From contig JBGAGK010000001.1 in the NCBI GenBank assembly GCA_044226785.1, forward strand, positions 186,001-250,000: 64,000 nt of DNA. The letters are read 5' to 3'. This document shows, in pieces, positions 25,616 to 33,836 of the stretch. Origin of the DNA: TMP-86 sp039807285. GTDB lineage: Bacteria; Pseudomonadota; Gammaproteobacteria; Steroidobacterales; Steroidobacteraceae. Positions within the stretch are counted from its first letter, which is position 1. Each line of letters begins with the position of its first letter. The notes under the pieces are model-generated. The model saw only the letters and a program-made list of their open reading frames with translations. It did no database searches and was not told the origin of the DNA. Position numbers and translations under genes: made by a program.

Positions 25616-28108
25616 CTACTCCGCCCCGGCCCCCTTGCCCCAGCGATAGCTCATGCGCAGGCCGTAGACCCGCGGTTCGTTTATGGTGGAGCGCACATCG
25701 AAGTTGCTGGTGTTGGTGAAAACGACCGCATTCTTGTCGGTCAGATTGGTGATGTACAGCTCCGCGAGCCAGCGCTCGCTCCCCGGATTGATCCCGAAGC
25801 GGATGTCCGCCAGGGTATAGGCCGGTTGCAGGATACGCGGAATGTTCAGGTTCTTGTCCTCGGGATTGAGTGCATTCCACATGTCGCCCTTGTGGGCCAT
25901 GTCGAACTGCACATAGCCGCGCAGTCTTCCACCCAGCGGCCGCTCGTAGCGGGCATTCCAGCTCCAGCTGAAATAGGGTGCGAATGGCAGCCGCTCGCCG
26001 ACATAGGCGTTGTAGGCAGAACTGATTCCCGAGATGACCCGGGAGTCGGTGTACGACAGTGAGGCCTGGAACGCCCAGTGTTCGTCGGGCTGATAGTTGA
26101 GATTCGTCTCGGCACCGTAGGCCCGCGCATTGCCGACGTTGACGTAATAGCTGGAAGACGGACATACCTGCGGGTTGTAGATGATGGCCTGGAGCTGCTT
26201 CCACTCCATGTCATACACGGCGCTGTTCCAGGTCAGCCGATTGCCGAGGAACTGGCTCTTCAGGCCCAGCTCGTAGTTGTTGAGCGTGTCGGGCGAGTAA
26301 TTCAGCGGCACGCCGTTGTTGTAGCAATTCTGGGGAGAACCGGCGTTGCTCCCGCCGTCGCGAAAGCCCTGTCCCCAGTTTGCGTAGACCATCATCCGGT
26401 CATTGATCTTGAAGTTGGCTCCCAGCTTGCCGTTGACCTTGCTGGAACTTCCCGGGACGTTGCTGGGTTCGGAAGTGGCATAGGCGAACTGGACGAATGG
26501 CGTGTAGGTGTTGAACGTCGACTTGAAATGCACGACACCGGCTTCCACATTGAACCGGTCAGTGAAATCGAAGCTGATGTTGGCGAACTCGGTGGTCTGC
26601 CGGTAGTCCGAGCGCGACTCGTAGCTGTACCAGATGCCGGGAGGCAGGGTCGCCTCGGTCAGGCCGTAGTAATTGAGTTGCGACTGGAAGGCGGCGCCGT
26701 TGTACTGCAGGCCCGGCATATAGAAGGTGCTGCCGTATCCGCGATCGCGTGATTTCTCCCAATACAAGCCCGCCAGCCAGTGGAATCGTCCGCCTGGCTT
26801 CGAGCTCAGACGCAGCTCGTTGGACCACAGCTCCTCATTTGTCTTGTACGAGTAGAACTGCACCGGAGGCTGGCAGCCGGTGTAGGGACCACCGCCGTAG
26901 TAAGGATCATCGAGACAGGTGAAGCCTTCCTGGGCGCCCTTGACCGGTTCCCCGGAGGCTGGAGGGTAGAACAGATAGGCGGCCGGAACCGGGTAATTCT
27001 CCATGTACTGGGAATATTCGTTCCACTGACGCCGCGGCTGCGCCCAGTAGGTGCTCGCAAAGACGATGTCACCGATGCCCACGTCGCCGTCCACGCGAAA
27101 GTCCAGCATCCGCGCCTGGAATTCGTTGGATTCCGGGCCGAAGCGGGACACGGTGCGCTCCCCCAGGGCCGGATCCTGATCCCAGGCTCCGAACGCGTGC
27201 TGTCGCTGGTACGCGTAACTGAGCAGGACCTTCCAGTCCTCGCCCAGGGCGGCCTGCAGCGCGATGCGCCCGCCCACGACGTTCTCGCGATTGTAATCGC
27301 GCCGCGCCCACTGGGCGTTGTTCGACACCGCGCCATTGGCCCAGGCCCGCGTGGTCAGGGCATTGTCGATGAAGCCGCCATGCGAATCGCTGTAGGCCGA
27401 AGCGCGCAGTCCCAGCACGCCATCGATCAGTGGCAGGTTGACGAACCCTTCGTAGGTCCAGTTCTGCTGCGCACCCTGGATGTGTCCCATGTCGACGTCG
27501 GCACCTGCACTGAAGGCATGCAGGTCGGGCTTGTTGGTCACATAGCGGATCGCACCGGCCATGGAACCTGCGCCATAGGTCGTACCCTGCGGGCCGTTCA
27601 GCACTTCGATCCGTTCGATGTCATACAGATGCAGGTCCGGTTGCTGTCCGGCGGAACTCAATGCCAGATCATCCACGAAGAAACCGGTCATCGAGGAATT
27701 GGAATACGTCGGGTTGCTGCCGTCCGAGGCGCCGCGCATCACGAACAACTGGGTCCCCGGGCCGGTACTGACGAACGAGATCGACGGAACCTTCTGTGCG
27801 TAATCCTCGAACCCGGTGATGCCGAGGTTCTTGAGGTCCTTCGATGTGAAGACATCGACACTCATCGGCACGTCCTGCAGGTTCTCGGTCACCTTGCGGG
27901 CGGTGACCACCACTTCCTGAAGCGTCTCTGCACCGGGATCGGCAGCAACAGCCATGCGCCAGGGCAATGTCGTGCCCAGCACGGCAGCCACAGCCACCGC
28001 CAGCGGCGATAGCGGCAAACGCTCCCTGGGCGCCAGCCGGTTGCACTGGCTGTCGCGTGATGACTGTCGTGCTTCGTGCCTGCTGCGCACATTGCTTCGT
28101 GATTGCAT
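25616..28108 (-). CDS. TonB-dependent outer-membrane receptor
   Basis: An 830-residue receptor. The signal region (LPLSPLAVAVAAVLGTTLPW, then AVAADPG) is followed by the TonB-box-like LQEVVVTARKVTENLQDVPM, the plug (FVMRGASDGSN) and a long barrel ending MSYRWGKGAGAE. ATG at 28108 is supported by AGGGGA six bases upstream; the longer open frame overlaps the sulfotransferase gene. The start VTARKVTENLQDVPMSV is typical of receptors for carbohydrates, polycyclics or peptides rather than classic siderophores. It has its own promoter region with a dyad, lies upstream of the XRE gene, and may belong to the same uptake programme. Confidence 0.92.
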   Translation of the reverse strand: MQSRSNVRSRHEARQSSRDSQCNRLAPRERLPLSPLAVAVAAVLGTTLPWRMAVAADPGAETLQEVVVTARKVTENLQDVPMSVDVFTSKDLKNLGITGFEDYAQKVPSISFVSTGPGTQLFVMRGASDGSNPTYSNSSMTGFFVDDLALSSAGQQPDLHLYDIERIEVLNGPQGTTYGAGSMAGAIRYVTNKPDLHAFSAGADVDMGHIQGAQQNWTYEGFVNLPLIDGVLGLRASAYSDSHGGFIDNALTTRAWANGAVSNNAQWARRDYNRENVVGGRIALQAALGEDWKVLLSYAYQRQHAFGAWDQDPALGERTVSRFGPESNEFQARMLDFRVDGDVGIGDIVFASTYWAQPRRQWNEYSQYMENYPVPAAYLFYPPASGEPVKGAQEGFTCLDDPYYGGGPYTGCQPPVQFYSYKTNEELWSNELRLSSKPGGRFHWLAGLYWEKSRDRGYGSTFYMPGLQYNGAAFQSQLNYYGLTEATLPPGIWYSYESRSDYRQTTEFANISFDFTDRFNVEAGVVHFKSTFNTYTPFVQFAYATSEPSNVPGSSSKVNGKLGANFKINDRMMVYANWGQGFRDGGSNAGSPQNCYNNGVPLNYSPDTLNNYELGLKSQFLGNRLTWNSAVYDMEWKQLQAIIYNPQVCPSSSYYVNVGNARAYGAETNLNYQPDEHWAFQASLSYTDSRVISGISSAYNAYVGERLPFAPYFSWSWNARYERPLGGRLRGYVQFDMAHKGDMWNALNPEDKNLNIPRILQPAYTLADIRFGINPGSERWLAELYITNLTDKNAVVFTNTSNFDVRSTINEPRVYGLRMSYRWGKGAGAE

Positions 28109-28128
28109 GAAATTCCCCTGCGCCGGAC

Positions 28129-28145
28129 TGTGCGCTATACGCACA
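28129..28145. promoter_or_regulatory. Perfect dyad at the promoter of the second TonB receptor
   Basis: TGTGCG-N5-CGCACA is a perfect inverted repeat with 6-bp arms, about 20 bases upstream of the start codon and overlapping a TATAGC -10-like box read on the minus strand. Its core TATACGCA is shared with the motif at 23.7 kb, but the flanks differ, so binding by the same regulator is only possible. Confidence 0.45.
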
Positions 28146-28194
28146 CAATGTGTCTTGTCGAGGCGATGATCATCCTGCTTTCCTGCGCAATCCG

Positions 28195-30234
28195 TCAACC
28201 ATCCACGAACCGGTCCAGACTGTCGCCGAGCGCCTTGCGAAGCGGATCGAGCTCCCGCTCGTAATGTCGCCAGTGTCCAACTGCCGAGGCGTAGATCGGT
28301 TGACGCACCTGTTCCGCGCTGGCCGTGCGAACGGCGCGCCGGGTTGTGTGAAAGCCGAGACAGGCGGGATCGAACTCCAATCCGCAATGATCCAGCAGGC
28401 GGCGGATCTGAGTCTGCGGATCCCTCACCACCGCCTCATACTGAACGTGAAGCACCTTTCCCGGCAGCACCTGATCCCAGTGATCCATGAGCGAGAGGTA
28501 GCAGCGATAGTAGCGCCCGAGATCATCCAGGCTGTAGCTGAAGGTCTGGCCTTCCGCGAAGTGCTGTTTGAATGTGCTGAAACAGGCATCCATGGGGTGT
28601 CGCCGTGCATCGATGATGGTGGCGTGAGGCAATATCAGGTGGATCAGACCGATGTGACTGAAGTTGTTCGGCAGCTTGTCGGTGAATCGCTCCCGACCTG
28701 CTGCCAGCATCGAAGTCTCGGCCAGATAGCGCCGTCCCAGTGCGGCCAGATCTGCGGGTGAGGCTCGTGCGACAGATTCGGGATAACCATCGCGTGCTGG
28801 AACGACATCGTCGAACTGCGCCACGATATTGAGGATGTTGGGCAGTTCCATGGTGCCGGTCACACGCGGGTGACTTGCCAGGATCTGCTCAAGCAGCGTG
28901 GAGCCCGAGCGCGGCAGGCCCACGATGAATATCGGCGCATTCCCCGGGTCGCCACACGCCGCAAGACCTGCAAGGAATGTCGCGCTGAAAAAATTGCAGA
29001 TGCGAGCAGTTCGACGCTCGAAGCCCTCGATATCGAACGGTTCCGCCTGCCGCTTCATGGCATTGCCGATCGCGTAGTGCTCGAACGCGCGCGCATGTTC
29101 GCCACGCTGCTCATGAGCCCTGCCGAGGGCGAAATGCACCTGTGCCCTGCTGGATCTTCTGTCCGGCTGCGCGGAACGTGGCTGTCCGCCGGCCTTCGTA
29201 CCGGGTGTGATCAGCCGGGTCATGGCTTCGATCTCCGCGTCACTGAAAACATAGTTCTTCAGGTCCGCAAGGCTCCACCAGGCTTCACCACTGGCCGGGT
29301 CCGCTTCCAGCACCGCCTTGTAGGAAGTCTCGCTCTCGGCGCGAAGTCCAAGCGTCTTCTGGACATGCCCCGCCGACATGAGCAGGCTCGCATCCCCCGG
29401 GCGCAGCGCCGCTGCGCGCTGGTACGCGGCCAGCGCAGCCTCCTGGCGCATGGAGCGGGTAGCCACCGCCGCGCTGGTCACCCAGGTCTGCGCGCTCCCG
29501 GGTTCGATCTGCTGCAGATATCCGGCCGCTGCATCGGCCTCGGACAAACGCCCGAGTTGCAGCAGCGCCGGCACCAGACCGCGGTAGATGAGCGGCAGCC
29601 ATGCGGTCTGGCGCAGTGCATGCCGCAGCAGACGTTCGGCATCCAGGGCACGATCGGCGTCCAGGCAAACCGCAGCCAGACCGCACAAGGCCGCGACATG
29701 ACCCGGGTCGTTCCTCAGGATGGCGCGAAACTGCTCTTCAGCCGCGCGCACATCCGGTTCGAGCAGGGCCCGGGTCGCCGATTCGATCCGCGCGCGCTCC
29801 GGGTCGCACTGGCGCGCCCGTTCGAACGCGATCCGGGCATCATCCAGTTGCCGAAGTTCCACCAGGATGTCGCCGTACGCAAGCCAGGCGAGTGGGTGAT
29901 GGGGACTTTCCGTCAGGACCTGGCGCACGGCGGTGCGCGCAGCGTCCGGCGCTCCTGCGCACCTCAGTGCACGGGCAAGATCCACACGCGCGGTTTCGTG
30001 CTGCGGCACTCGTGCCAGCAGCCGCTCCAGGCATTCGACAGCCTCGGTCGGACGGCCAAGATCAAGCAATGCCGCACCCCTCAGCCATTGGACGTCGGGA
30101 TCTTCCGGCCGCTCGGTTGCAAGCGCTTCCAGCAGCTGCATTGCACTCGCCGTCCGCCCGAGTCTCAGCGCGGCCTGAGCCTGGCCGAGGCGGTGAAGAA
30201 AAGCGTCAGGGTCGTGCGCAGATGAGGACGTCAT
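28195..30234 (-). CDS. TPR-repeat sulfotransferase family protein
   Basis: A 679-residue protein with tetratricopeptide repeats in about residues 10-380 (for example AVECLERLLARVPQHETARV and AALAAYQRAAALRPGDASLL) and a C-terminal sulfotransferase domain. The PAPS-binding loop is IVGLPRSGSTLLEQILASHP, followed by DARRHPMDACFSTFKQHFA. The acceptor is unknown. Such TPR-sulfotransferases commonly sit beside TonB receptors and peptidases in aquatic and soil proteobacteria. ATG at 30234 is used (SSSAHDPDAFLHRLG follows). It starts 13 bases after the MCE lipoprotein stop, so it may be read from the MCE operon. Confidence 0.87.
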   Translation of the reverse strand: MTSSSAHDPDAFLHRLGQAQAALRLGRTASAMQLLEALATERPEDPDVQWLRGAALLDLGRPTEAVECLERLLARVPQHETARVDLARALRCAGAPDAARTAVRQVLTESPHHPLAWLAYGDILVELRQLDDARIAFERARQCDPERARIESATRALLEPDVRAAEEQFRAILRNDPGHVAALCGLAAVCLDADRALDAERLLRHALRQTAWLPLIYRGLVPALLQLGRLSEADAAAGYLQQIEPGSAQTWVTSAAVATRSMRQEAALAAYQRAAALRPGDASLLMSAGHVQKTLGLRAESETSYKAVLEADPASGEAWWSLADLKNYVFSDAEIEAMTRLITPGTKAGGQPRSAQPDRRSSRAQVHFALGRAHEQRGEHARAFEHYAIGNAMKRQAEPFDIEGFERRTARICNFFSATFLAGLAACGDPGNAPIFIVGLPRSGSTLLEQILASHPRVTGTMELPNILNIVAQFDDVVPARDGYPESVARASPADLAALGRRYLAETSMLAAGRERFTDKLPNNFSHIGLIHLILPHATIIDARRHPMDACFSTFKQHFAEGQTFSYSLDDLGRYYRCYLSLMDHWDQVLPGKVLHVQYEAVVRDPQTQIRRLLDHCGLEFDPACLGFHTTRRAVRTASAEQVRQPIYASAVGHWRHYERELDPLRKALGDSLDRFVDG

Positions 30235-30247
30235 CGTCCTTGAACCC

Positions 30248-30877
30248 CTACTGCGATGGCATTGAGCGTCCCGCATCTGCCAGTACGGCGCTCACCAGTT
30301 GCGCCAGCACTGAATTGGCTGCCGTCTCGAACGCTTCCACGATTGCACCCTGCCGGTCAGCGGCAGCGGGCTGTTCTGCCCGCAGGTCATAATGACCAAG
30401 CCCGACGTGGCCGGCCGCGCTGCCCAGGCGCGCACTGATACGCACCTTGATGATGGGTGGCGCACCGGCATTGCGGTACTCGGCCTGAAAATCCTCGACC
30501 GTGAGCTCCAGCCAATGCGTATTGTAGAATCGGGACGACTCCCCGCTCACGCTTCGAAGCCCGCCGCTGCGCGCGAATGCCTGCACGGTCAGGGCCTGCA
30601 ACACGTCATCGAGCGCACCGCTCCACTGCGCACCGGCGTAGAACTCCAGCCGCCGGTCAGGGTAGAGCGCCGCAATGCGTTCGGTCTCCAGGCCAGGCTC
30701 CATGCGCGGCTTGATCACGGCCAGGTCGACGGGCAACACCGCCTCACCTGCCGGCCGGGATTCGCCTTGAACCGACAGCAGATAGGTGGAAGGCGCAGGA
30801 AGCTTGCTCTGGAACAGCGACCCTGCGCACCCAGCCAGCAGTGCTGACGCGATCAGCGGCACTCCCATTCGCATCAT
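30248..30877 (-). CDS. ABC-type transport auxiliary lipoprotein (PqiC-like) of the MCE operon
   Basis: A 209-residue outer-membrane lipoprotein that works with an MCE lipid transporter. The lipobox SALLAGC places the lipidated Cys at residue 17. The rest matches the ABC_trans_aux/PqiC pattern, with STYLLSVQGE near the N-terminus, RLEFYAGAQWSGALDDVLQ in the middle and a long helix EAFETAANSVLAQLVSAVL at the end. ATG overlaps the MlaD-like gene stop by four bases (ATGA), showing coupled translation. Last of four MCE genes. Confidence 0.87.
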   Translation of the reverse strand: MMRMGVPLIASALLAGCAGSLFQSKLPAPSTYLLSVQGESRPAGEAVLPVDLAVIKPRMEPGLETERIAALYPDRRLEFYAGAQWSGALDDVLQALTVQAFARSGGLRSVSGESSRFYNTHWLELTVEDFQAEYRNAGAPPIIKVRISARLGSAAGHVGLGHYDLRAEQPAAADRQGAIVEAFETAANSVLAQLVSAVLADAGRSMPSQ

Positions 30878-31809
30878 CGTGGCACCTCGACTCCCCGGTA
30901 ACTGGGTTCGTAGATCAGCTGAGAGGGGTTCTGCTTCAGGCTCCTCGACAGATCGCGGATGTCCTTGGCGGCCTGACGTCCCTCACGCAGCAACCGCTCG
31001 AATTCCGGCAGGCCACGGTCGGTGAAACGGGCCACCCCCTTTTCGTTCTGCGCGACGAAATCATCGAGCTTCTTCGAGGTCATCGCCAGGTTCTCGGTCA
31101 GTTGTTGTATGCGGTTCAGGATCTGCCCCACCTGGGGCGCTGCCTGGTCACTGATGCCGCGGATGCTGGAGGACATGCGATCCACCTCGTCGGCGGCCTC
31201 ACGCATCTGCGTGGCCATCTGATCGATGCCCTTGAGGGTGCCCACCAGCCGCTGGCTGGCGCTCTGCATGTTGCGCATGGTGTCCGAGAATGCCTTGATG
31301 TTCTCGTCGTTGAGCGCAAGATTCAGCCGGCTGACCAGATCATCGGCATGACCGGCCAGCACCGGCAGCGCAGAGAGCAGCTTGTCGAAATCCGAGGACT
31401 TGGAGCGGATGACCGGGTACCGCTGGCCCATCGAAAGCTGGGTTGGTGCGTTGGCCGAGTGGTCCTGCTCCAGGTCGATGAACAGCAGTCCGGTGACACC
31501 CTGCAGGCTCAGGGAGGCCAGCGTACGGCCGTCGATCGGTGCAGTCGTGTCGATGTCGGCGAGCACCTGGACGCGGTTGCGCTCCTGCAGATCCACCGCT
31601 ACGCGGCTGACCCTGCCCACGTTCACCCCCAGAAAGCGGACCGAACTGCCTTCGTTCAGGCCGCTGACCGATCCCTGGAAATAGATTTCGTAGCGGGTGT
31701 AGTGGCGCTTGTCCTGGTGTTCGGCGTACCAGTACACGAACGCACCGGCCATCGCGATGACCAGCAGCACGAAGGCGCCGACCGCCAGGTAATTCGCGTC
31801 CCTATCCAT
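30874..31809 (-). CDS. MlaD/MCE domain substrate-binding protein
   Basis: A 311-residue inner-membrane-anchored MCE protein that binds phospholipid in a trans-envelope shuttle. An N-terminal helix (AVGAFVLLVIAMAGAFVYWY) leads into the MCE domain (about residues 38-120, SVSGLNEGSSVRFLGVNVGR) and a long helical C-terminus suited to oligomerisation. ATG at 31809 overlaps the ATPase gene by 8 bases. The extended coiled C-terminal half is longer than E. coli MlaD (183 residues) and resembles the larger MCE proteins of the two-subunit-plus-PqiC type. Confidence 0.88.
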   Translation of the reverse strand: MDRDANYLAVGAFVLLVIAMAGAFVYWYAEHQDKRHYTRYEIYFQGSVSGLNEGSSVRFLGVNVGRVSRVAVDLQERNRVQVLADIDTTAPIDGRTLASLSLQGVTGLLFIDLEQDHSANAPTQLSMGQRYPVIRSKSSDFDKLLSALPVLAGHADDLVSRLNLALNDENIKAFSDTMRNMQSASQRLVGTLKGIDQMATQMREAADEVDRMSSSIRGISDQAAPQVGQILNRIQQLTENLAMTSKKLDDFVAQNEKGVARFTDRGLPEFERLLREGRQAAKDIRDLSRSLKQNPSQLIYEPSYRGVEVPR

Positions 31810-32617
31810 GACTGCCCGCCCCGTTCTCGCCGGTGCCGGACCGGTTTCCTTCCACGGCCGCACGCGCCCGCGGGCCATGGAAATACTCGTGTATCCATGG
31901 CTGGTCGCTGGCCAGAAGCCGGTCCAGCGTATCGGTGATCATGCGCTTCTCGACAATCACGCCCACGCGGTTGCAGGTGCGAAACAGGGTATCCAGATCG
32001 TGCGTGATCATCACTACCGTCAGATGCAGGTGCGAACGCAGGTACAACAGTAACGCATCGAACGCCGCAGCGGAAATCGGATCCAGCCCCGCCGTGGGTT
32101 CGTCCAGGAACAGGAGCCTGGGCTCCAGCGCCAGTGAACGCGCCAGTGCAGCCCGCTTGATCATGCCACCCGACAGTTGCGAAGGGTACTTGTCGGCGGC
32201 TTCCAGCGGCAGGCCCACCAGCCGCAGATTCAGTTCGACGAGGTCGTCCAGAACCCGGCTCGACAGCCTGAGATATTCACGCAACGGCAACTGGATGTTT
32301 TCGGCCACCGTGAGTGAGCTGATCAGGGCTCCGCGCTGGAACGTCACACCGTACTGCTTCATCATCCCGATCCGCTCGGCACGAGTCATGCTCTGCAGGT
32401 CCCGGCCATACAGCGCAACGCTGCCCGCAGCCGGTATCTGCAAACCGAGGATGGTCCGCAACAGTACGGATTTGCCGGTCCCCGAGCCACCGACCACACC
32501 GAAGATCTCGTTCTCGTGGACTTCCATGTCCAGACCCTGATGCACCACCTGGCTGCCAAACCGGTTCACCAGGCCATGCACGCTGACCACCGGAGCATCG
32601 CCGCGCGAGGCACTCAT
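31802..32617 (-). CDS. MlaF-like ABC transporter ATPase
   Basis: A 271-residue ATPase powering MCE lipid transport. Walker A is GGSGTGKSVLLRT, Q-loop near MMKQYGVTFQRGALISS, signature LSGGMIKRAALARSL, Walker B LLFLDEPTAGLDPIS and switch His in MITHDL. ATG at 32617 immediately follows the permease stop (TAG 32620-32618), with no gap, so translation is coupled. The phrase QRGALISSLTV is typical of MlaF. Confidence 0.92.
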   Translation of the reverse strand: MSASRGDAPVVSVHGLVNRFGSQVVHQGLDMEVHENEIFGVVGGSGTGKSVLLRTILGLQIPAAGSVALYGRDLQSMTRAERIGMMKQYGVTFQRGALISSLTVAENIQLPLREYLRLSSRVLDDLVELNLRLVGLPLEAADKYPSQLSGGMIKRAALARSLALEPRLLFLDEPTAGLDPISAAAFDALLLYLRSHLHLTVVMITHDLDTLFRTCNRVGVIVEKRMITDTLDRLLASDQPWIHEYFHGPRARAAVEGNRSGTGENGAGSHG

Positions 32618-33745
32618 CTATATATCCAGCTTGACGAACAGGATCGCGAACAGCGCATCGGCCAGGATGACCAGAAAGATGGACTGCACCACCGCCACGG
32701 TGGTGAGCCGTCCAAGCTCGCGTGCCGATTCGCGCACCTGCAGGCCGCGATAGGTACCGACCATGGCGATCAGGACCGCGAACACCGGCGCCTTGATGAT
32801 GCCGACCCAGAATGTGGTGGGCGCAATGGCCTCCTTCATGCGATTGACGAACTGCAGCCACGGTATGTCCAGCTGCAGGAGCGACAGCAGCCCACCGCCG
32901 GCCAGTCCCATGGCATCGGCAATGATCGTGAGCAGCGGCATGGCAATCACCAGTCCGATGATCCGCGGAACGATCAGCAGCTCGACCGGATTCATGCCCA
33001 TGGAGCGCAGCGCATCGGTCTCCTCGTTGATCTGCATCACGCCGATCTCGGCAGCAAACGCCGACCCCGAGCGGCCCGCGACGATCACCGCCGTCAACAG
33101 CACGCCCAGCTCGCGCAGGACGGCCACCGTGACCAGATCCACCACGAAGATGTCGGCCCCGAATTTGGTCAGTTGCTGTGCACCCAGGTAGGCGACGATC
33201 ACGCTGATCAGGAATGCGATCATGGCCACGATGGGGATGGCGGTGATGCCTGTTTCATACACGAAACGCGATACCGAGTTCAGGCGCAAGGTCTTTACCG
33301 AGCGAAGCATCCCCAGAATCGCCACAGCGATCCGGCCGGAGAACTCCACCACCTCGCGGGCTTTTTCGCCCTGCAGGATCGACCATCGGCCAAGGCTGAT
33401 CACTGATCGTTCCAGCACCCAGCCCGCCTGTTCGGGCATCTCACGCTCGGGTTCCCGCGGTCCCCGCAGCCGGGCAAGCAGAGTCAGCAGTTCCGGAGGC
33501 CGCCCCGTGTGCTGGATGCTCCCTGCACCCCGGGCTGCCAGCCGCTGGATCAGCACCCAGGCGGCGCCCAGATCCACATCACCGGCCATGGACCAGTCCA
33601 GCTCGACATCACCCGCGAACCGGGCCGGAAGCCGTACCAGCAGTTCATCCAGTCCCTCGAGCGTACCCAGCTGCCAGGGCCCGGCAATCCGGAGCCGGCA
33701 GATGTCGCCCGTACTGGTGACTTCGATCGATGCGGCTGCCTGCAT
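32618..33745 (-). CDS. MlaE-like permease with N-terminal STAS domain
   Basis: A 375-residue inner-membrane permease. The first 110 residues resemble a STAS/MlaB domain (GPWQLGTLEGLDELLVRL, then GDVDLGAAWVLIQRLAARG). They are fused to a MlaE domain with RFVYETGITAIPIVAMIAFL, a central VAVLRELGVLLTAVIVAGRSG and EETDALRSMGMNP. In E. coli MlaB and MlaE are separate, so this is a natural fusion also seen in other proteobacteria. ATG at 33745 is chosen; a GTG at 33772 would add nine residues. First gene of the MCE operon, divergent from the antiporter gene. Confidence 0.9.
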   Translation of the reverse strand: MQAAASIEVTSTGDICRLRIAGPWQLGTLEGLDELLVRLPARFAGDVELDWSMAGDVDLGAAWVLIQRLAARGAGSIQHTGRPPELLTLLARLRGPREPEREMPEQAGWVLERSVISLGRWSILQGEKAREVVEFSGRIAVAILGMLRSVKTLRLNSVSRFVYETGITAIPIVAMIAFLISVIVAYLGAQQLTKFGADIFVVDLVTVAVLRELGVLLTAVIVAGRSGSAFAAEIGVMQINEETDALRSMGMNPVELLIVPRIIGLVIAMPLLTIIADAMGLAGGGLLSLLQLDIPWLQFVNRMKEAIAPTTFWVGIIKAPVFAVLIAMVGTYRGLQVRESARELGRLTTVAVVQSIFLVILADALFAILFVKLDI

Positions 33746-33836
33746 CCGCCAGATGCTAGCAGGCAGAGGCACACCTGTCCGCCCGAATCACGTATCCGGA
33801 TTGCGGGAAACGCATCGAGCGATTACCGTCCATTGC

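Noticed and set aside
26780..28012. 410-codon plus-strand frame across the second TonB receptor
   Set aside because: Antisense shadow of the receptor; composition and lack of motifs argue against coding.
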